Of a DNA stretch of 64,000 bases, positions 41,835 to 50,730 are shown one piece after another. The notes beneath the pieces are model-generated. The model made no database searches and had not been told where the DNA came from. It saw nothing but the letters and a program-made list of their open reading frames with translations. Origin of the DNA: Radiobacillus deserti (GTDB taxonomy: Bacteria > Bacillota > Bacilli > Bacillales > Amphibacillaceae); contig NZ_CP041666.1 in NCBI RefSeq assembly GCF_007301515.1, positions 310,001-374,000 of the forward strand, read 5' to 3'. Every line of letters starts with the position of its first letter. Position 1 is the first letter of the stretch. Position numbers and translations under genes: made by a program.

Positions 41835-43025
41835 TTAATCCAACACATATTTATCTCGAGCTGCACCTAGACCAAATAGGATGAGAAGTATGGAAATGAC
41901 TAGAATGGTTACAATTGGTGTTATCCATGAATGTGTTAGGTCAAATAAAAAACCAATAAAGATAGGTCCGCATGCTGTTAACAAATATCCGATAGATTGC
42001 GCCATACCAGAAAGTTCTGTCGCTTGTTGTGCATCTCTAGCCCTTAAACCTAAAAATGTGAGTGCTAGACTGATACTTGCACCTAAAGTAATCGCAATAA
42101 AGGTAATGTACACCATTAACCAACCGAACGAAGGTCTAGTTAAGAGACCGCTATAGCCAATAAGTGAACAAATTCCGATAATCCAAATAATTAGATGTTG
42201 TTGGTTTAAGCGATTTGCTAAAATAGGAGCTAGGAAGGTAAATGGTAAGCTTATAAATTGCATCAAAGATACGATCCAACCAGATGTGCTCATCGAGTAG
42301 CCGTAATCTGATAAAATTTCCGGTAACCAAGTTATGGTGACATAGAATAAAAAGGATTGAAGTCCCATAAATAAAGTAACTTGCCATGCCAAAATAGACT
42401 TCCATAATGATACAATAGAAGTAAGGTGATTGTTTGGTTTCGCATACTGAGCTTGGTCTCGAACGACAATAAACCAAATTACAAGCCCAATAACAGTTAG
42501 TAATCCCCAACTCAATAAAGCTCGTTGCCAACCAAGATGAAGGTCAGCAGAAAGTGGAACACTTAATCCGGAACCGAGGGCAGCGAACACGGCCATGCAG
42601 GTTGTGTACATGCTAGTCATAAGACTAACATTGTTGGGGAATTTTTGTTTAATGAGTCCAGGCAATAGCACATTACAAATGGCGATACCTAGACCAACTA
42701 GTGTCGTACCAATATAAAGTGTGACAGATAGAGAGATTGATCTGGTACTAATACCGATTAGTAGAATAAGGAGGCCGATCAAAAGCGTCTTTTCTATGGT
42801 GAACCGATACCCTAACTTTGGTGCAATAGGGGACATAATAGCAAACGCTAATAAAGGTAAGCTAGTAATTAAACCAGCACTCCAGTTTGATAACCCGATG
42901 TCATCTCGAATAACACCGAGAAGTGGACCGACTGATGTAATGGCAGGTCTCAAGTTAATGGCAATGGAAAAAACACCAACAAGCAAAAGATAAGAAGATA
43001 CTCGATTTGCTTGAGAATCTAGCAT
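41835..43025 (-). CDS. MFS transporter (CynX/NimT/YycB family)
   Basis: 396 residues from ATG 43025, 8 nt after GCGAGGTCG; a longer upstream frame has no ribosome site. Twelve membrane helices; LINLRPAITSVGPLLGVIRDDIGLSNWSAGLITSLPLLAFAIMSP is the classic CynX-type opening, and the AQATELSGMAQSIGYLLTACGP motif is characteristic. Likely exports or imports cyanate, nitroimidazole-type or organic anions; substrate unknown. Confidence 0.9.
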   Translation of the reverse strand: MLDSQANRVSSYLLLVGVFSIAINLRPAITSVGPLLGVIRDDIGLSNWSAGLITSLPLLAFAIMSPIAPKLGYRFTIEKTLLIGLLILLIGISTRSISLSVTLYIGTTLVGLGIAICNVLLPGLIKQKFPNNVSLMTSMYTTCMAVFAALGSGLSVPLSADLHLGWQRALLSWGLLTVIGLVIWFIVVRDQAQYAKPNNHLTSIVSLWKSILAWQVTLFMGLQSFLFYVTITWLPEILSDYGYSMSTSGWIVSLMQFISLPFTFLAPILANRLNQQHLIIWIIGICSLIGYSGLLTRPSFGWLMVYITFIAITLGASISLALTFLGLRARDAQQATELSGMAQSIGYLLTACGPIFIGFLFDLTHSWITPIVTILVISILLILFGLGAARDKYVLD

Positions 43026-43131
43026 AAAAATCGACCTCGCATTATATATTTTGAGAAACACATGATACAGTATAGAGGAACAACGATAGACCCGCAAACA
43101 ATTTATGAATTTAAAATAAAGGGTGATGAAG

Positions 43132-43680
43132 ATGGGAAATAAAGTGAAGAAAGAGTTTTTATCGTGGATAAAGTCGGTGGCGATAGCCGTTATTATAGTG
43201 ATTGTATGTAGACAGTTTCTGTTTACTCCATCGGTTGTGAAAGGGGAATCCATGATGCCCAATTTGCATGATGGAGATCGGATTATTTTGAGTAAAATTG
43301 GAGAAATTGAACGATTTGATGAAATTGCATTTCATGCACCAGATTCTGAAGATAATTACGTAAAACGAGTAATTGGTTTACCGGGAGACACCTTAAAGGT
43401 TGTGAATGATACATTATATATTAATGGGAAAGAATATGAAGAACCCTATCTGGATAAGTATAAAGAAGAACTACCAGCAGGGCAGTCTTTAACATACGAT
43501 TTTACGCTAGAAGAAGTAACAGAGAAAGAAGTAGTTCCTGAAGGACACTTGTTCGTCATGGGAGATAATCGAATGATTAGTAAAGATAGTCGTTATTTTG
43601 GCTGCATTTCCATGGATTCCGTGATTGGTGATGTGCAATTCAGAATATGGCCGTTAGGATCCATTGGAATTCCAAAATAA
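43132..43680 (+). CDS. Type I signal peptidase
   Basis: 182 residues from ATG 43132 behind AAAGGGTGATG. One N-terminal membrane anchor (about 13-29), catalytic Ser40 in VKGESMMPNL and general base Lys78 in NYVKRVIGLPGD. The late GDNRMISKDSRYFGC is the conserved box E. Cuts signal peptides of secreted proteins at the outer membrane face, like Bacillus SipS/SipT. Chromosomes of this group often have several paralogues. Confidence 0.95.
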   Translation: MGNKVKKEFLSWIKSVAIAVIIVIVCRQFLFTPSVVKGESMMPNLHDGDRIILSKIGEIERFDEIAFHAPDSEDNYVKRVIGLPGDTLKVVNDTLYINGKEYEEPYLDKYKEELPAGQSLTYDFTLEEVTEKEVVPEGHLFVMGDNRMISKDSRYFGCISMDSVIGDVQFRIWPLGSIGIPK

Positions 43681-43689
43681 CCATAAACG

Positions 43690-43721
43690 AGAACCTCCTG
43701 CCTTTGATCAGGAGGTTTTTG
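43690..43721 (+). terminator. Terminator of the signal peptidase gene
   Basis: AACCTCCTG and CAGGAGGTT stem followed by TTTTGT. Confidence 0.85.
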
Positions 43722-43781
43722 TATGTTGTAATTTTTACTAAAGCTATCGTGGATTATATTTAAGGAAGATGGGTGAGTGTA

Positions 43782-44156
43782 ATGCGGCTATGGCACGAAG
43801 ATCTGTTAACCCTGTTGCCGAGACAACAGCTGCTTGGGCAACACCGAGAATGCTGTGCTTTACGAGGAAAAGGCTGGGGGAAGCCTCATTCTACTGTGAA
43901 TTATGTTTTTCTTTATTCTCCGCGAAAGCTGTTTCAATATCATGAATTGGTGATGGAAGAAATGAAGGAGAGAGGCTATAAAATAAATCCGCTATGGTTG
44001 GATCCTAGTTATCGGGGACAAGTGATGGAGCCGTATGAAGCAATGGATGAATTAGAAAAATCTTATCCTATTTATGAGGAGCATGATGAAGCTTATTTAG
44101 AAGAATGTATATTGAACTTGGAAGAGAAGGGTATCTACTTGAATAAGAATACATGA
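43782..44156 (+). CDS. Pyrimidine dimer DNA glycosylase-like protein (TIGR02328)
   Basis: 124 residues from ATG 43782 behind GGGTGAGTG. MRLWHEDLLTLLPRQQLLGQHRECCALRGKGWGKPH matches the pyrimidine-dimer DNA glycosylase / TIGR02328 family (DenV-like fold), and YELVMEEMKERGYKINPLWLDPSYRG is typical. The repair activity in this branch is predicted, not proven. Its place just upstream of spore photoproduct lyase fits a UV-repair island. Confidence 0.85.
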   Translation: MRLWHEDLLTLLPRQQLLGQHRECCALRGKGWGKPHSTVNYVFLYSPRKLFQYHELVMEEMKERGYKINPLWLDPSYRGQVMEPYEAMDELEKSYPIYEEHDEAYLEECILNLEEKGIYLNKNT

Positions 44157-44177
44157 TTAATGAAGGGTGAATTGAGT

Positions 44178-44219
44178 CATAATAATCCCAGCTTAGATTA
44201 CAAGGGTTCATCCCTTTTA
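44178..44219 (+). promoter_or_regulatory. Possible forespore promoter and leader hairpin of splAB
   Basis: CATAATA at 44178-44184 resembles a sigma-G -10; its -35 is not convincing. A small AAGGG-TTCAT-CCCTT stem (44202-44216) lies just ahead of the AAAGGTG ribosome site and could be where the TRAP-like SplA acts. Both points are inference. Confidence 0.3.
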
Positions 44220-44233
44220 GAAAGGTGATTATT

Positions 44234-44488
44234 ATGGATTATCATACGTACCGTCCCGGTGATATCGTTTATGTTATTATCCGAAATCCACATGTTCAAG
44301 GAGCCGCCAATGTCCAAGAAGCAGCAGTTGTTAATAACCCAGACCACCCAGGTGAATTGGCTTTATTTTTGTATGAGACGTACTATCCATTAACAGACGA
44401 AATAGCTGTATTTGAAAACGAAGCAGAGGCAAATCAAGAATTTGAATCGATCTTCGGTTCTCCAGAAATTGAGGATTACTATGGTTAA
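44234..44488 (+). CDS. splA: Transcriptional regulator SplA
   Basis: 84 residues from ATG 44234, 6 nt after AAAGGTG; a GTG at 44225 overlaps the ribosome site. YHTYRPGDIVYVIIRNPHVQGAANVQEAAVVNNPDHPGEL matches SplA, a small TRAP-like RNA-binding protein reported to dampen splB expression. It overlaps splB by 8 bp (ATGGTTAA), a sign of translational coupling. Confidence 0.88.
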   Translation: MDYHTYRPGDIVYVIIRNPHVQGAANVQEAAVVNNPDHPGELALFLYETYYPLTDEIAVFENEAEANQEFESIFGSPEIEDYYG

Positions 44489-45509
44489 ACCATTTGTACC
44501 ACAATTAGTCTACTTTGAACCAAGTGCGTTAGATTACCCCCTAGGAAAAGAGCTGTATGAAAAATTTGAAAATATGGGCTTGGAAATAAGACAAACGACA
44601 TCTCATAATCAAGTTCGCAACCTTCCTGGAGAGAATGATTTTCAACGATATCGAAATGCCAAATCAACACTGGTGGTGGGAGTACGCAAAACATTAAAGT
44701 TTGATACGTCAAAGCCTTCTGCGGAATACGCGATTCCGTTTGCAACTGGTTGCATGGGGCATTGTCATTATTGTTACTTACAAACAACAATGGGAAGTAA
44801 ACCATATATAAGAACATATGTAAATACGGACGAAATCTTAGAATCAGCCGATAAATATATGGAAGAACGGGCACCAGAGGTGACTCGCTTTGAAGCATCT
44901 TGTACCTCGGATATAGTAGGAGTGGATCATCTTACGCATACATTAAAACGAGCGATTGAGCATTTTGGGAAGACGGATAAAGGCAGATTACGCTTCGTTA
45001 CAAAATTTGCTCATGTCGACCATTTGTTAGATGCCAAGCACAACGGAAGAACACGATTCCGGTTTAGCATGAATGATGATTATGTCATCAAGTATTTTGA
45101 ACCTGGAACATCGCGATTAAAAGAACGTATTGAGGCAGCCTGTAAGGTAGCAGACGCAGGGTATCCACTTGGCTTTATCATTGCTCCTATATATCTTCAT
45201 GAAGGTTGGAAAGAAGGCTATGGAGAAATGTTAGAGCATTTGGCGGAATCCCTGCCGGAACATGCGAAAAATGGACTAACGTTTGAGTTGATTCAGCATC
45301 GATTTACGCAACCTGCAAAACGAGTTATTCAAAAGAACTATCCGATGTCTAAACTGGAACTAGATGAATCAAAGCGTAAGTGGAAATGGGGACGATATGG
45401 AATCGGGAAATATGTCTATCAAGATGAGGAGCAAGAAGAAATTAAACATACACTAGGCCATTACATTGATGAACTATTTCCGAAAGCAAGGATAGAATAT
45501 TTTACATGA
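44481..45509 (+). CDS. splB: Spore photoproduct lyase
   Basis: 342 residues. ATG 44481 overlaps the splA stop; an upstream frame start is spurious. Radical-SAM enzyme that repairs 5-thyminyl-5,6-dihydrothymine in germinating spores. The cluster cysteines are Cys91, Cys95 and Cys98 (CMGHCHYC), and the hydrogen-donor Cys141 is in EASCTSDIVG, exactly the Bacillus numbering. Late positions carry the usual helical C-terminus. Strong evidence the organism forms endospores. Confidence 0.97.
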   Translation: MVKPFVPQLVYFEPSALDYPLGKELYEKFENMGLEIRQTTSHNQVRNLPGENDFQRYRNAKSTLVVGVRKTLKFDTSKPSAEYAIPFATGCMGHCHYCYLQTTMGSKPYIRTYVNTDEILESADKYMEERAPEVTRFEASCTSDIVGVDHLTHTLKRAIEHFGKTDKGRLRFVTKFAHVDHLLDAKHNGRTRFRFSMNDDYVIKYFEPGTSRLKERIEAACKVADAGYPLGFIIAPIYLHEGWKEGYGEMLEHLAESLPEHAKNGLTFELIQHRFTQPAKRVIQKNYPMSKLELDESKRKWKWGRYGIGKYVYQDEEQEEIKHTLGHYIDELFPKARIEYFT

Positions 45510-45540
45510 AAAAACAGGTCATAATGACTTGTTTTTTCTA
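45508..45540 (+). terminator. Terminator of splAB
   Basis: AAAAAACAGGTCAT and ATGACTTGTTTTTT stem, overlapping the stop of splB. Confidence 0.85.
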
Positions 45541-45592
45541 TTAGAGTAAAATTGTAGTAAAATTTAGGATGGTTCAGAAATGGGGTTGGTAG

Positions 45593-46045
45593 ATGGTGCA
45601 AAACTATATCATGGATTTAAGAAAGAGGATTGGTCATGATCCTGTAATTATGGTTGGATCTGGTGTGCTCGTTGTACGTAATCAAACGGATTTACTGCTG
45701 CAGCTTCGTTCGGACACAGAAAATTGGGGAGTTCCAGGAGGAGCGATGGAGCTCGGAGAAAGTTTAGAACAGACAGCTAAACGGGAATTGAAAGAAGAGA
45801 CGGGATTACAAGCATTAAATATGCGTTTTGTCACTGTCCTTTCTGGCGAGGAACTGTTTTACACGTATCCGAATGGGGATCAAGTTTACAACGTCGTTGC
45901 TATTTATGAAGTAACGCAAGTAGAGGGAGCACTGCGTATGGAGGATGGAGAAAGCTTAGATTTGCGATACTTCCCTCTGAACAATCTTCCTCATAATATC
46001 CAGTCCATTTCCAGAAAAATAATAGATGCTTATCTTTTCTTGTAA
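45593..46045 (+). CDS. Nudix hydrolase
   Basis: 150 residues with one Nudix box at about 50-72 (GAMELGESLEQTAKRELKEETGL, all Glu/Gly positions intact). Cleaves a nucleoside-diphosphate-linked substrate; identity not evident. Typical of MutT/YjhB-type enzymes with a basic N-terminal strand. The ribosome site is weak (GGGGTTGG). Confidence 0.9.
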   Translation: MVQNYIMDLRKRIGHDPVIMVGSGVLVVRNQTDLLLQLRSDTENWGVPGGAMELGESLEQTAKRELKEETGLQALNMRFVTVLSGEELFYTYPNGDQVYNVVAIYEVTQVEGALRMEDGESLDLRYFPLNNLPHNIQSISRKIIDAYLFL

Positions 46046-46119
46046 CTAAACGGAACGGTAATTCGTATGTAGGAAGAAGATAAGCTTATTAAACGTACTA
46101 CGAAAAAGGAGGAAATAAA

Positions 46120-46644
46120 ATGCGATTAGCTGATAAAAAGGTATTATCATTCGTAAGTGATGATTTTGAAGATTTAGAACTTTGGTATCCAATTTTACGC
46201 TTGCGTGAAGAAGGTGCTACTGTTTACCTTGCTGGAGAAAAAGCAAATCATACGTACATAGGAAAGTATGGTGTCCCAGCGGAATCTGATTTTGCTTTTA
46301 AAGATGTAAAAGCGGATGACTACGATGCTGTGCTAGTTCCTGGGGGATGGGCACCAGATAAACTAAGAAGATATCCGGAAGTATTAGAATTCGTTCGTAG
46401 AATGGATGAATATGAAAAACCAATCGGTCAAATTTGTCATGCTGGCTGGGTCCTAATTTCCGCAGATATTCTAAAGGGAAGAAAAGTTACTAGTACACCA
46501 GGAATAAAAGATGATATGACCAATGCTGGCGCGACCTGGTACGATGAAGCGGTTGTTGTCGATGGACATATTGTGTCTAGTCGCCGTCCACCAGATTTGC
46601 CGCCCTATGTAAAAGAATTTGCGAATTTGCTTGCAGATCAATAA
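46120..46644 (+). CDS. DJ-1/PfpI family protein (YfkM-like)
   Basis: 174 residues. The nucleophile is Cys106 in GQICHAGWVL and the preceding acid is in the DFEDLEL stretch; the protein shares the PfpI core including VPGGWAPDKLRRYPEVL. Relatives include glyoxalase/deglycase and general stress protein 18 (YfkM), linked to carbonyl and oxidative stress. ATG follows GAAAAAGGAGGAAATAAA. Confidence 0.9.
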   Translation: MRLADKKVLSFVSDDFEDLELWYPILRLREEGATVYLAGEKANHTYIGKYGVPAESDFAFKDVKADDYDAVLVPGGWAPDKLRRYPEVLEFVRRMDEYEKPIGQICHAGWVLISADILKGRKVTSTPGIKDDMTNAGATWYDEAVVVDGHIVSSRRPPDLPPYVKEFANLLADQ

Positions 46645-46690
46645 GATGAATATACCCTCTAAGGATGGTTTCCTTTGATGGGATGGAGGA

Positions 46691-47188
46691 ATGGAATTGG
46701 ATATAGTAATTTGGTTACTAATCATAGCGTGTTTTATTTTAAGTTTTGTTGGGATTGTGTTTCCAATAATTCCTGGAACCGTCGCCCTCTGGGTTGGTTT
46801 TCTACTTTATGCATTTTTGATTCATGCTGGTGAGCTCTCTGTAATCTTTTGGATTGCAATGGTCTTATTGACCATACTGTTATTTGCGGCAGATCTCATT
46901 GCGAATAGTTATTACGTGAAAAAATATGGCGGCAGTAAATGGGGAGAACGAATTGCCGGTATTGCGGTTATTGTAGGTTCTTTTATCATTCCGCCGTTTG
47001 GAATTATCATCATTCCCTTTGTGGCTGTGTTTGTGACAGAGCTGATGCAGAAGCGAACTACGCAAGAAGCATGGAAAGCATCTTTAGGATCATTAATCGG
47101 ATTTTTAAGTGGATCGGTAGCAAAAGTCGTACTTCAAGTGATGATGATTGTCTGGTTCTTAGTGGATATTTTTGTATTTAATGGATAG
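46691..47188 (+). CDS. DUF456 membrane protein
   Basis: 165 residues, about four to five membrane helices, with FVGIVFPIIPGTVALWVGFLLYAF and AADLIANSYYVKKYGGSKWGERIAGI typical of DUF456. Function unknown. ATG 46691 has GGGATGGAGGA upstream. The pyridoxine kinase gene follows in 24 bp. Confidence 0.85.
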   Translation: MELDIVIWLLIIACFILSFVGIVFPIIPGTVALWVGFLLYAFLIHAGELSVIFWIAMVLLTILLFAADLIANSYYVKKYGGSKWGERIAGIAVIVGSFIIPPFGIIIIPFVAVFVTELMQKRTTQEAWKASLGSLIGFLSGSVAKVVLQVMMIVWFLVDIFVFNG

Positions 47189-47212
47189 AGCCTTTCTGAA
47201 GGAGGAAGATCA

Positions 47213-48055
47213 TTGACCATTGCAAGAGCACTTAGTATTGCCGGTTCAGCAGCGCACGGAAGTGCTGGGATCCAGGCAGACCTGAAAACATTCCAGGAAA
47301 GAGATGTCTACGGTATGGCTGCCATTACTGCGATTGTCGCAAAAAACCCAGTAACAGCATCTTCCATTTTTGAACAACCATTAGAGGCGATAGAGGCACA
47401 GTTTTATACAGCAACAAAGAACGTTGGAGTAGATGCGATGAAAACAGGGATGCTGTTCACTACGGAAATTATTGAATTAGTCGTCCACCTTTTAAAAAAC
47501 GAAAAAGATAAGCCTTTAGTTGTAGACCCTGTTATGATTGGGAAGATGGGATCTCAACTCCTACATGATGACGCCATTGAAACGATGAAAAAACAGCTTT
47601 TCCCACTTGCTACGATTCTTACACCAAATCGTCATGAAGCAGCAAAGCTAATAGGGAAAAAAGAGCTACATACGATAGAGCAACTAAAGGATGCAGCTAG
47701 AGAATTGCATCAGTTTGGTCCAACGTATGTAGTGGTAAAGGGCGGAGTAATAGGGGAGAAGGCGATAGACATTCTTTATGATGGGCATCAAATGATGGAG
47801 TTAGTCGAACCAAGCGTCGAAACCATTCATACGAGTGGAGCGGGCTGCAGTTTTTCCGCTGCCATGACGGCAGAATTAGCGAAAGGAACCAAGACTATGG
47901 AAGCTGTAATGCTTGCTAAAAAGTATGTAACGGCTGCAATTAACCATGCTTTGTCCTTCGGAAAAGGTATTGGTTCAACGTATCATGCGGCCTATCGAAA
48001 ATTCGGTGAAGCTACAAATGAAGGATTCGGAAAGAAAATAAAAAATTTGCATTAA
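47213..48055 (+). CDS. pdxK: Pyridoxine/hydroxymethylpyrimidine kinase (PdxK/ThiD family)
   Basis: 280 residues from TTG 47213 after GAAGGAGGAAGATCA. Ribokinase-like fold; it phosphorylates pyridoxine or HMP using ATP. VDAMKTGML, VVDPVMIGKMG, TPNRHEA and TSGAGCSFSAAMTAEL (catalytic Cys/Asp region) are conserved. The N-terminal substrate motif, usually GSDSSGGAGIQADLK, reads GSAAHGSAGIQADLK, so substrate preference may differ from canonical ThiD. No thiamine genes nearby, which favours PdxK. Confidence 0.85.
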   Translation: MTIARALSIAGSAAHGSAGIQADLKTFQERDVYGMAAITAIVAKNPVTASSIFEQPLEAIEAQFYTATKNVGVDAMKTGMLFTTEIIELVVHLLKNEKDKPLVVDPVMIGKMGSQLLHDDAIETMKKQLFPLATILTPNRHEAAKLIGKKELHTIEQLKDAARELHQFGPTYVVVKGGVIGEKAIDILYDGHQMMELVEPSVETIHTSGAGCSFSAAMTAELAKGTKTMEAVMLAKKYVTAAINHALSFGKGIGSTYHAAYRKFGEATNEGFGKKIKNLH

Positions 48056-48121
48056 TTTTTGAATCCTTTTTGTCAAAACAGACGTATTTAGTATGGGAAG
48101 AAATTTGAAGGAGGAATTTTA

Positions 48122-48547
48122 GTGAAAAGAACAGTTGAATTTGTATTGACTATTATAGGTGCAGTTCTATATGGGCTTTTAGCCGGACTGGGAGGCATCT
48201 TTAAATGGATTCAATCCAATGATGAAGCAATATCTGAAATGGAGAAGCAGTTGGAATCTGATCCAACTTTAGAAGGAACCGGTGTAAACTTAGATACATT
48301 CCTAGACAGTTTAAATACTGGTGGAAATACGTTACTTACCGTATCTATTTTGGTGATTGTGTTAGGTATTATTTCTCTTATCTTGTTAAAAGGAAACAAA
48401 AAGCCTAAAGTAGCAGGTATCATTTTAATCATCGCTGGTGCAGGTTCTGTCTTCTTTACGTTTGGATTAGGACTATTCGGAGCTATTTTCTATGTCGTGG
48501 CAGGTATCATGGCATTAGTTAGAAAACCAAAAACATTGATTGAATAG
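48122..48547 (+). CDS. DUF4064 family membrane protein
   Basis: 141 residues from GTG 48122 behind GGAGGAATTTTA. Four membrane helices in two pairs, separated by an acidic loop (NDEAISEMEKQLESDPTLEG). This layout is typical of DUF4064, of unknown function. It is directly ahead of an ABC export pair; a role as accessory is possible but not shown. Confidence 0.75.
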   Translation: MKRTVEFVLTIIGAVLYGLLAGLGGIFKWIQSNDEAISEMEKQLESDPTLEGTGVNLDTFLDSLNTGGNTLLTVSILVIVLGIISLILLKGNKKPKVAGIILIIAGAGSVFFTFGLGLFGAIFYVVAGIMALVRKPKTLIE

Positions 48548-48548
48548 T

Positions 48549-48567
48549 AGGTGGGGTTTCCCCACCT
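48549..48567 (+). terminator. Strong hairpin between DUF4064 and ABC genes
   Basis: AGGTGGGG-TTT-CCCCACCT, a perfect 8-bp GC-rich stem with no T-run. It may modulate transcription or protect the upstream mRNA. Confidence 0.5.
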
Positions 48568-48598
48568 ATTCAAAGGAGAAGAAAATGGAGGTGTTTAC

Positions 48599-49516
48599 GT
48601 GTCAGAAGTAGCAATGAAGATTGTTAATTTAAAGAAACATATTGGGAAGAAAGAAATTATAAAGGGATTAGATTTTGAAATCTATCCTGGGGAAGTATTT
48701 GGATTTCTTGGACCAAACGGTGCTGGTAAAACGACCACCATTCGTATGATGGTTGGGCTCATGGGGATTACTGAAGGAGACGTCCTTATCCAAGGGAAAA
48801 GTATAAAAACAAGCTTTAAAGATGCGATTCGTCATGTTGGAGCAATCGTTGAAAATCCAGAAATGTACCCATTTATGTCTGGGTGGAAAAACTTAAAGCA
48901 TTATGCACGGATGATTCCCGGTATTACAGAAGCACGAATTAAAGAAGTTATCGCATTGGTTGGATTAGAAAAAGCGATTCATGAAAAGGCGGGCCGATAC
49001 TCATTAGGTATGCGTCAACGACTTGGAATTGCCCAAGCTTTACTTCATAACCCGTCCATTTTAATTTTGGATGAACCTACAAATGGATTGGATCCTTCTG
49101 GAATTCGAGAAATTAGACAATACATAAGAAATCTAGCCGAAAAAGAAAATGTGGCCGTTATTGTGTCCAGTCACCTTTTATCGGAAATGGAAATGATGTG
49201 TGACCGAATCGGTGTTATTAAAAATGGGGAAATGATTACGATTGAGTCGGTTAAGGATGCCGTTGGTCAATCCGATATGAAAGAAGTATTCGTGGAAGCA
49301 GAGCCAATCCAAGACGTTCGAGCTTATTTAGAAGAACAAGAGCTTAAAGTGAAGGATAGTGAGGGTGGTCTCCTATTTAATGTGAAAAGAGACGATATTC
49401 CAAGCGTAGTTAAGGGACTAGTGGAAAAAGGTGTACAAGTGTATAGTATCCAGGCTCAACGATCCACGCTTGAGGATAAATTCTTAACATGGATTGGAGA
49501 GAATACGATTGAATAA
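48599..49516 (+). CDS. ABC-2 type exporter ATPase (BcrA-like)
   Basis: 305 residues from GTG 48599, 5 nt after GGAGGTG. Walker A GPNGAGKTTT, Q-loop in AIVENPEMYPFMSG, signature YSLGMRQRLGIAQAL, Walker B LILDEPTNGLDPSG and H-loop SSHLL are intact. The late segment has no known domain but is typical of bacitracin/lantibiotic-type ATPases (BcrA). It partners the overlapping permease gene to export a peptide or drug. Confidence 0.92.
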   Translation: MSEVAMKIVNLKKHIGKKEIIKGLDFEIYPGEVFGFLGPNGAGKTTTIRMMVGLMGITEGDVLIQGKSIKTSFKDAIRHVGAIVENPEMYPFMSGWKNLKHYARMIPGITEARIKEVIALVGLEKAIHEKAGRYSLGMRQRLGIAQALLHNPSILILDEPTNGLDPSGIREIRQYIRNLAEKENVAVIVSSHLLSEMEMMCDRIGVIKNGEMITIESVKDAVGQSDMKEVFVEAEPIQDVRAYLEEQELKVKDSEGGLLFNVKRDDIPSVVKGLVEKGVQVYSIQAQRSTLEDKFLTWIGENTIE

Positions 49517-50477
49517 CTTTTTAAAATTAATCGGAAATGAACAGATTAAGTTATATGTAAGAAAATCAACTTGGAGTATGTATATCATATTAGCCGCTAT
49601 TATTCTCGGTGGGGCTCTAATTACTAAATTCTATGGTCTCCCAGTGGAAAACTATGGGGATGATTGGAGAACAGAGCTTCAACAAGAGAATGAAGAATTA
49701 ACAAAAGAAGCAGAAGAATTTAGTAAGGATGAATTCATGGAATCTGCTGTCTCCTACAATCAAGAGATGATCGCGAAAAACAATTATTACTTAGAACATG
49801 ATATTAAGCCAGCATCCTATGACGGTTGGCAGTATGTGCTTGATAATCAGTTTTTATCGTCTGTTCTTAGTTTGTTTACCATCATCGTAGCAGCAGGGAT
49901 CGTAGCAAGTGAGTTTAGATGGGGAACAATTAAGCTATTACTCATACGTCCCGTTTCACGAACAAAAATCTTGCTTTCAAAGTATGTGAATGTCCTATTA
50001 TTTGCATTGCAAACACTAATTTTTATATTGTTGTTCTCTTTACTAGTCGGAAGTATTTTCTTTGGTTTCAATGGAATCAATCCAGAAATTGTCCAGATGG
50101 GTACAGATGGCTTTGAGCAAGTTTCCTTAATTGGCGAGATTGTAGAAGGATATGGCTTTAAGCTTGTGACTTTAGTCATGATGGCAACATTCGCGTTTAT
50201 GATTTCCACGATTTTCCGCAACAGTGGGTTTGCGATTGGGTTAGCTATATTCTTAATGATGGCAGGAAATTCTATTTTAGGGGTCATCTCTCAATACGAT
50301 TGGTCCAAATATGTGTTATTTGCTAACACAGATTTAACACAATATATCAATGGGAATTCGCCATTCCAAGATGATATGACGCTTACATTCTCCATTATTG
50401 TACTGTTGGTTTATTATTTAATATTCATGGCACTGTCATGGCTCTCGTTCACCAAACGAGACGTTGCAGGTCATTAA
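49509..50477 (+). CDS. ABC-2 transporter permease (BcrB-like)
   Basis: 322 residues; TTG 49509 is 7 nt after TGGAGAG and overlaps the ATPase end by 8 bp. Six membrane helices with a long outside loop after helix 1 (about 45-110, rich in Glu), a hallmark of this group. FRWGTIKLLLIRPVSRTKILLSKY is the typical cytoplasmic loop. Forms an exporter with the preceding ATPase; substrate unknown. Confidence 0.85.
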   Translation: MNNFLKLIGNEQIKLYVRKSTWSMYIILAAIILGGALITKFYGLPVENYGDDWRTELQQENEELTKEAEEFSKDEFMESAVSYNQEMIAKNNYYLEHDIKPASYDGWQYVLDNQFLSSVLSLFTIIVAAGIVASEFRWGTIKLLLIRPVSRTKILLSKYVNVLLFALQTLIFILLFSLLVGSIFFGFNGINPEIVQMGTDGFEQVSLIGEIVEGYGFKLVTLVMMATFAFMISTIFRNSGFAIGLAIFLMMAGNSILGVISQYDWSKYVLFANTDLTQYINGNSPFQDDMTLTFSIIVLLVYYLIFMALSWLSFTKRDVAGH

Positions 50478-50483
50478 ACAAAC

Positions 50484-50718
50484 GGGGCTGGGACACAACT
50501 AAAAGGATAAGCCGATAAGCCGAACAAAAGCCTGCACTAGCTCCGGAAATATACGTAGACTCCAGCGGGAGGAAAGGCATCGGTGAGACCCCACAGTGCG
50601 TCAGCACGAGGAGGCTCACCAGCCGCCCGCGGAAAGCTTAGTATATTTCCGGAGCGGGGTATAGGCACTAATAAATTGTTCGTTTTTTCATTGCTTAATT
50701 ACTTTTGCCTCAACCTCG
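50484..50718 (+). repeat. GGCTGGGACA element, copy 4 (full length)
   Basis: 235 bp in the convergent spacer after the ABC permease. Starts GGGGCTGGGACA, has inner arms CTCCGGAAATATAC and GTATATTTCCGGAG, the GGTGAG/CTCACC stem around GTGCGTCAGCAC, and ends CCTCAACCTCG. Near-identical to copy 2. Confidence 0.88.
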
Positions 50719-50730
50719 TTTCCCTATTTA

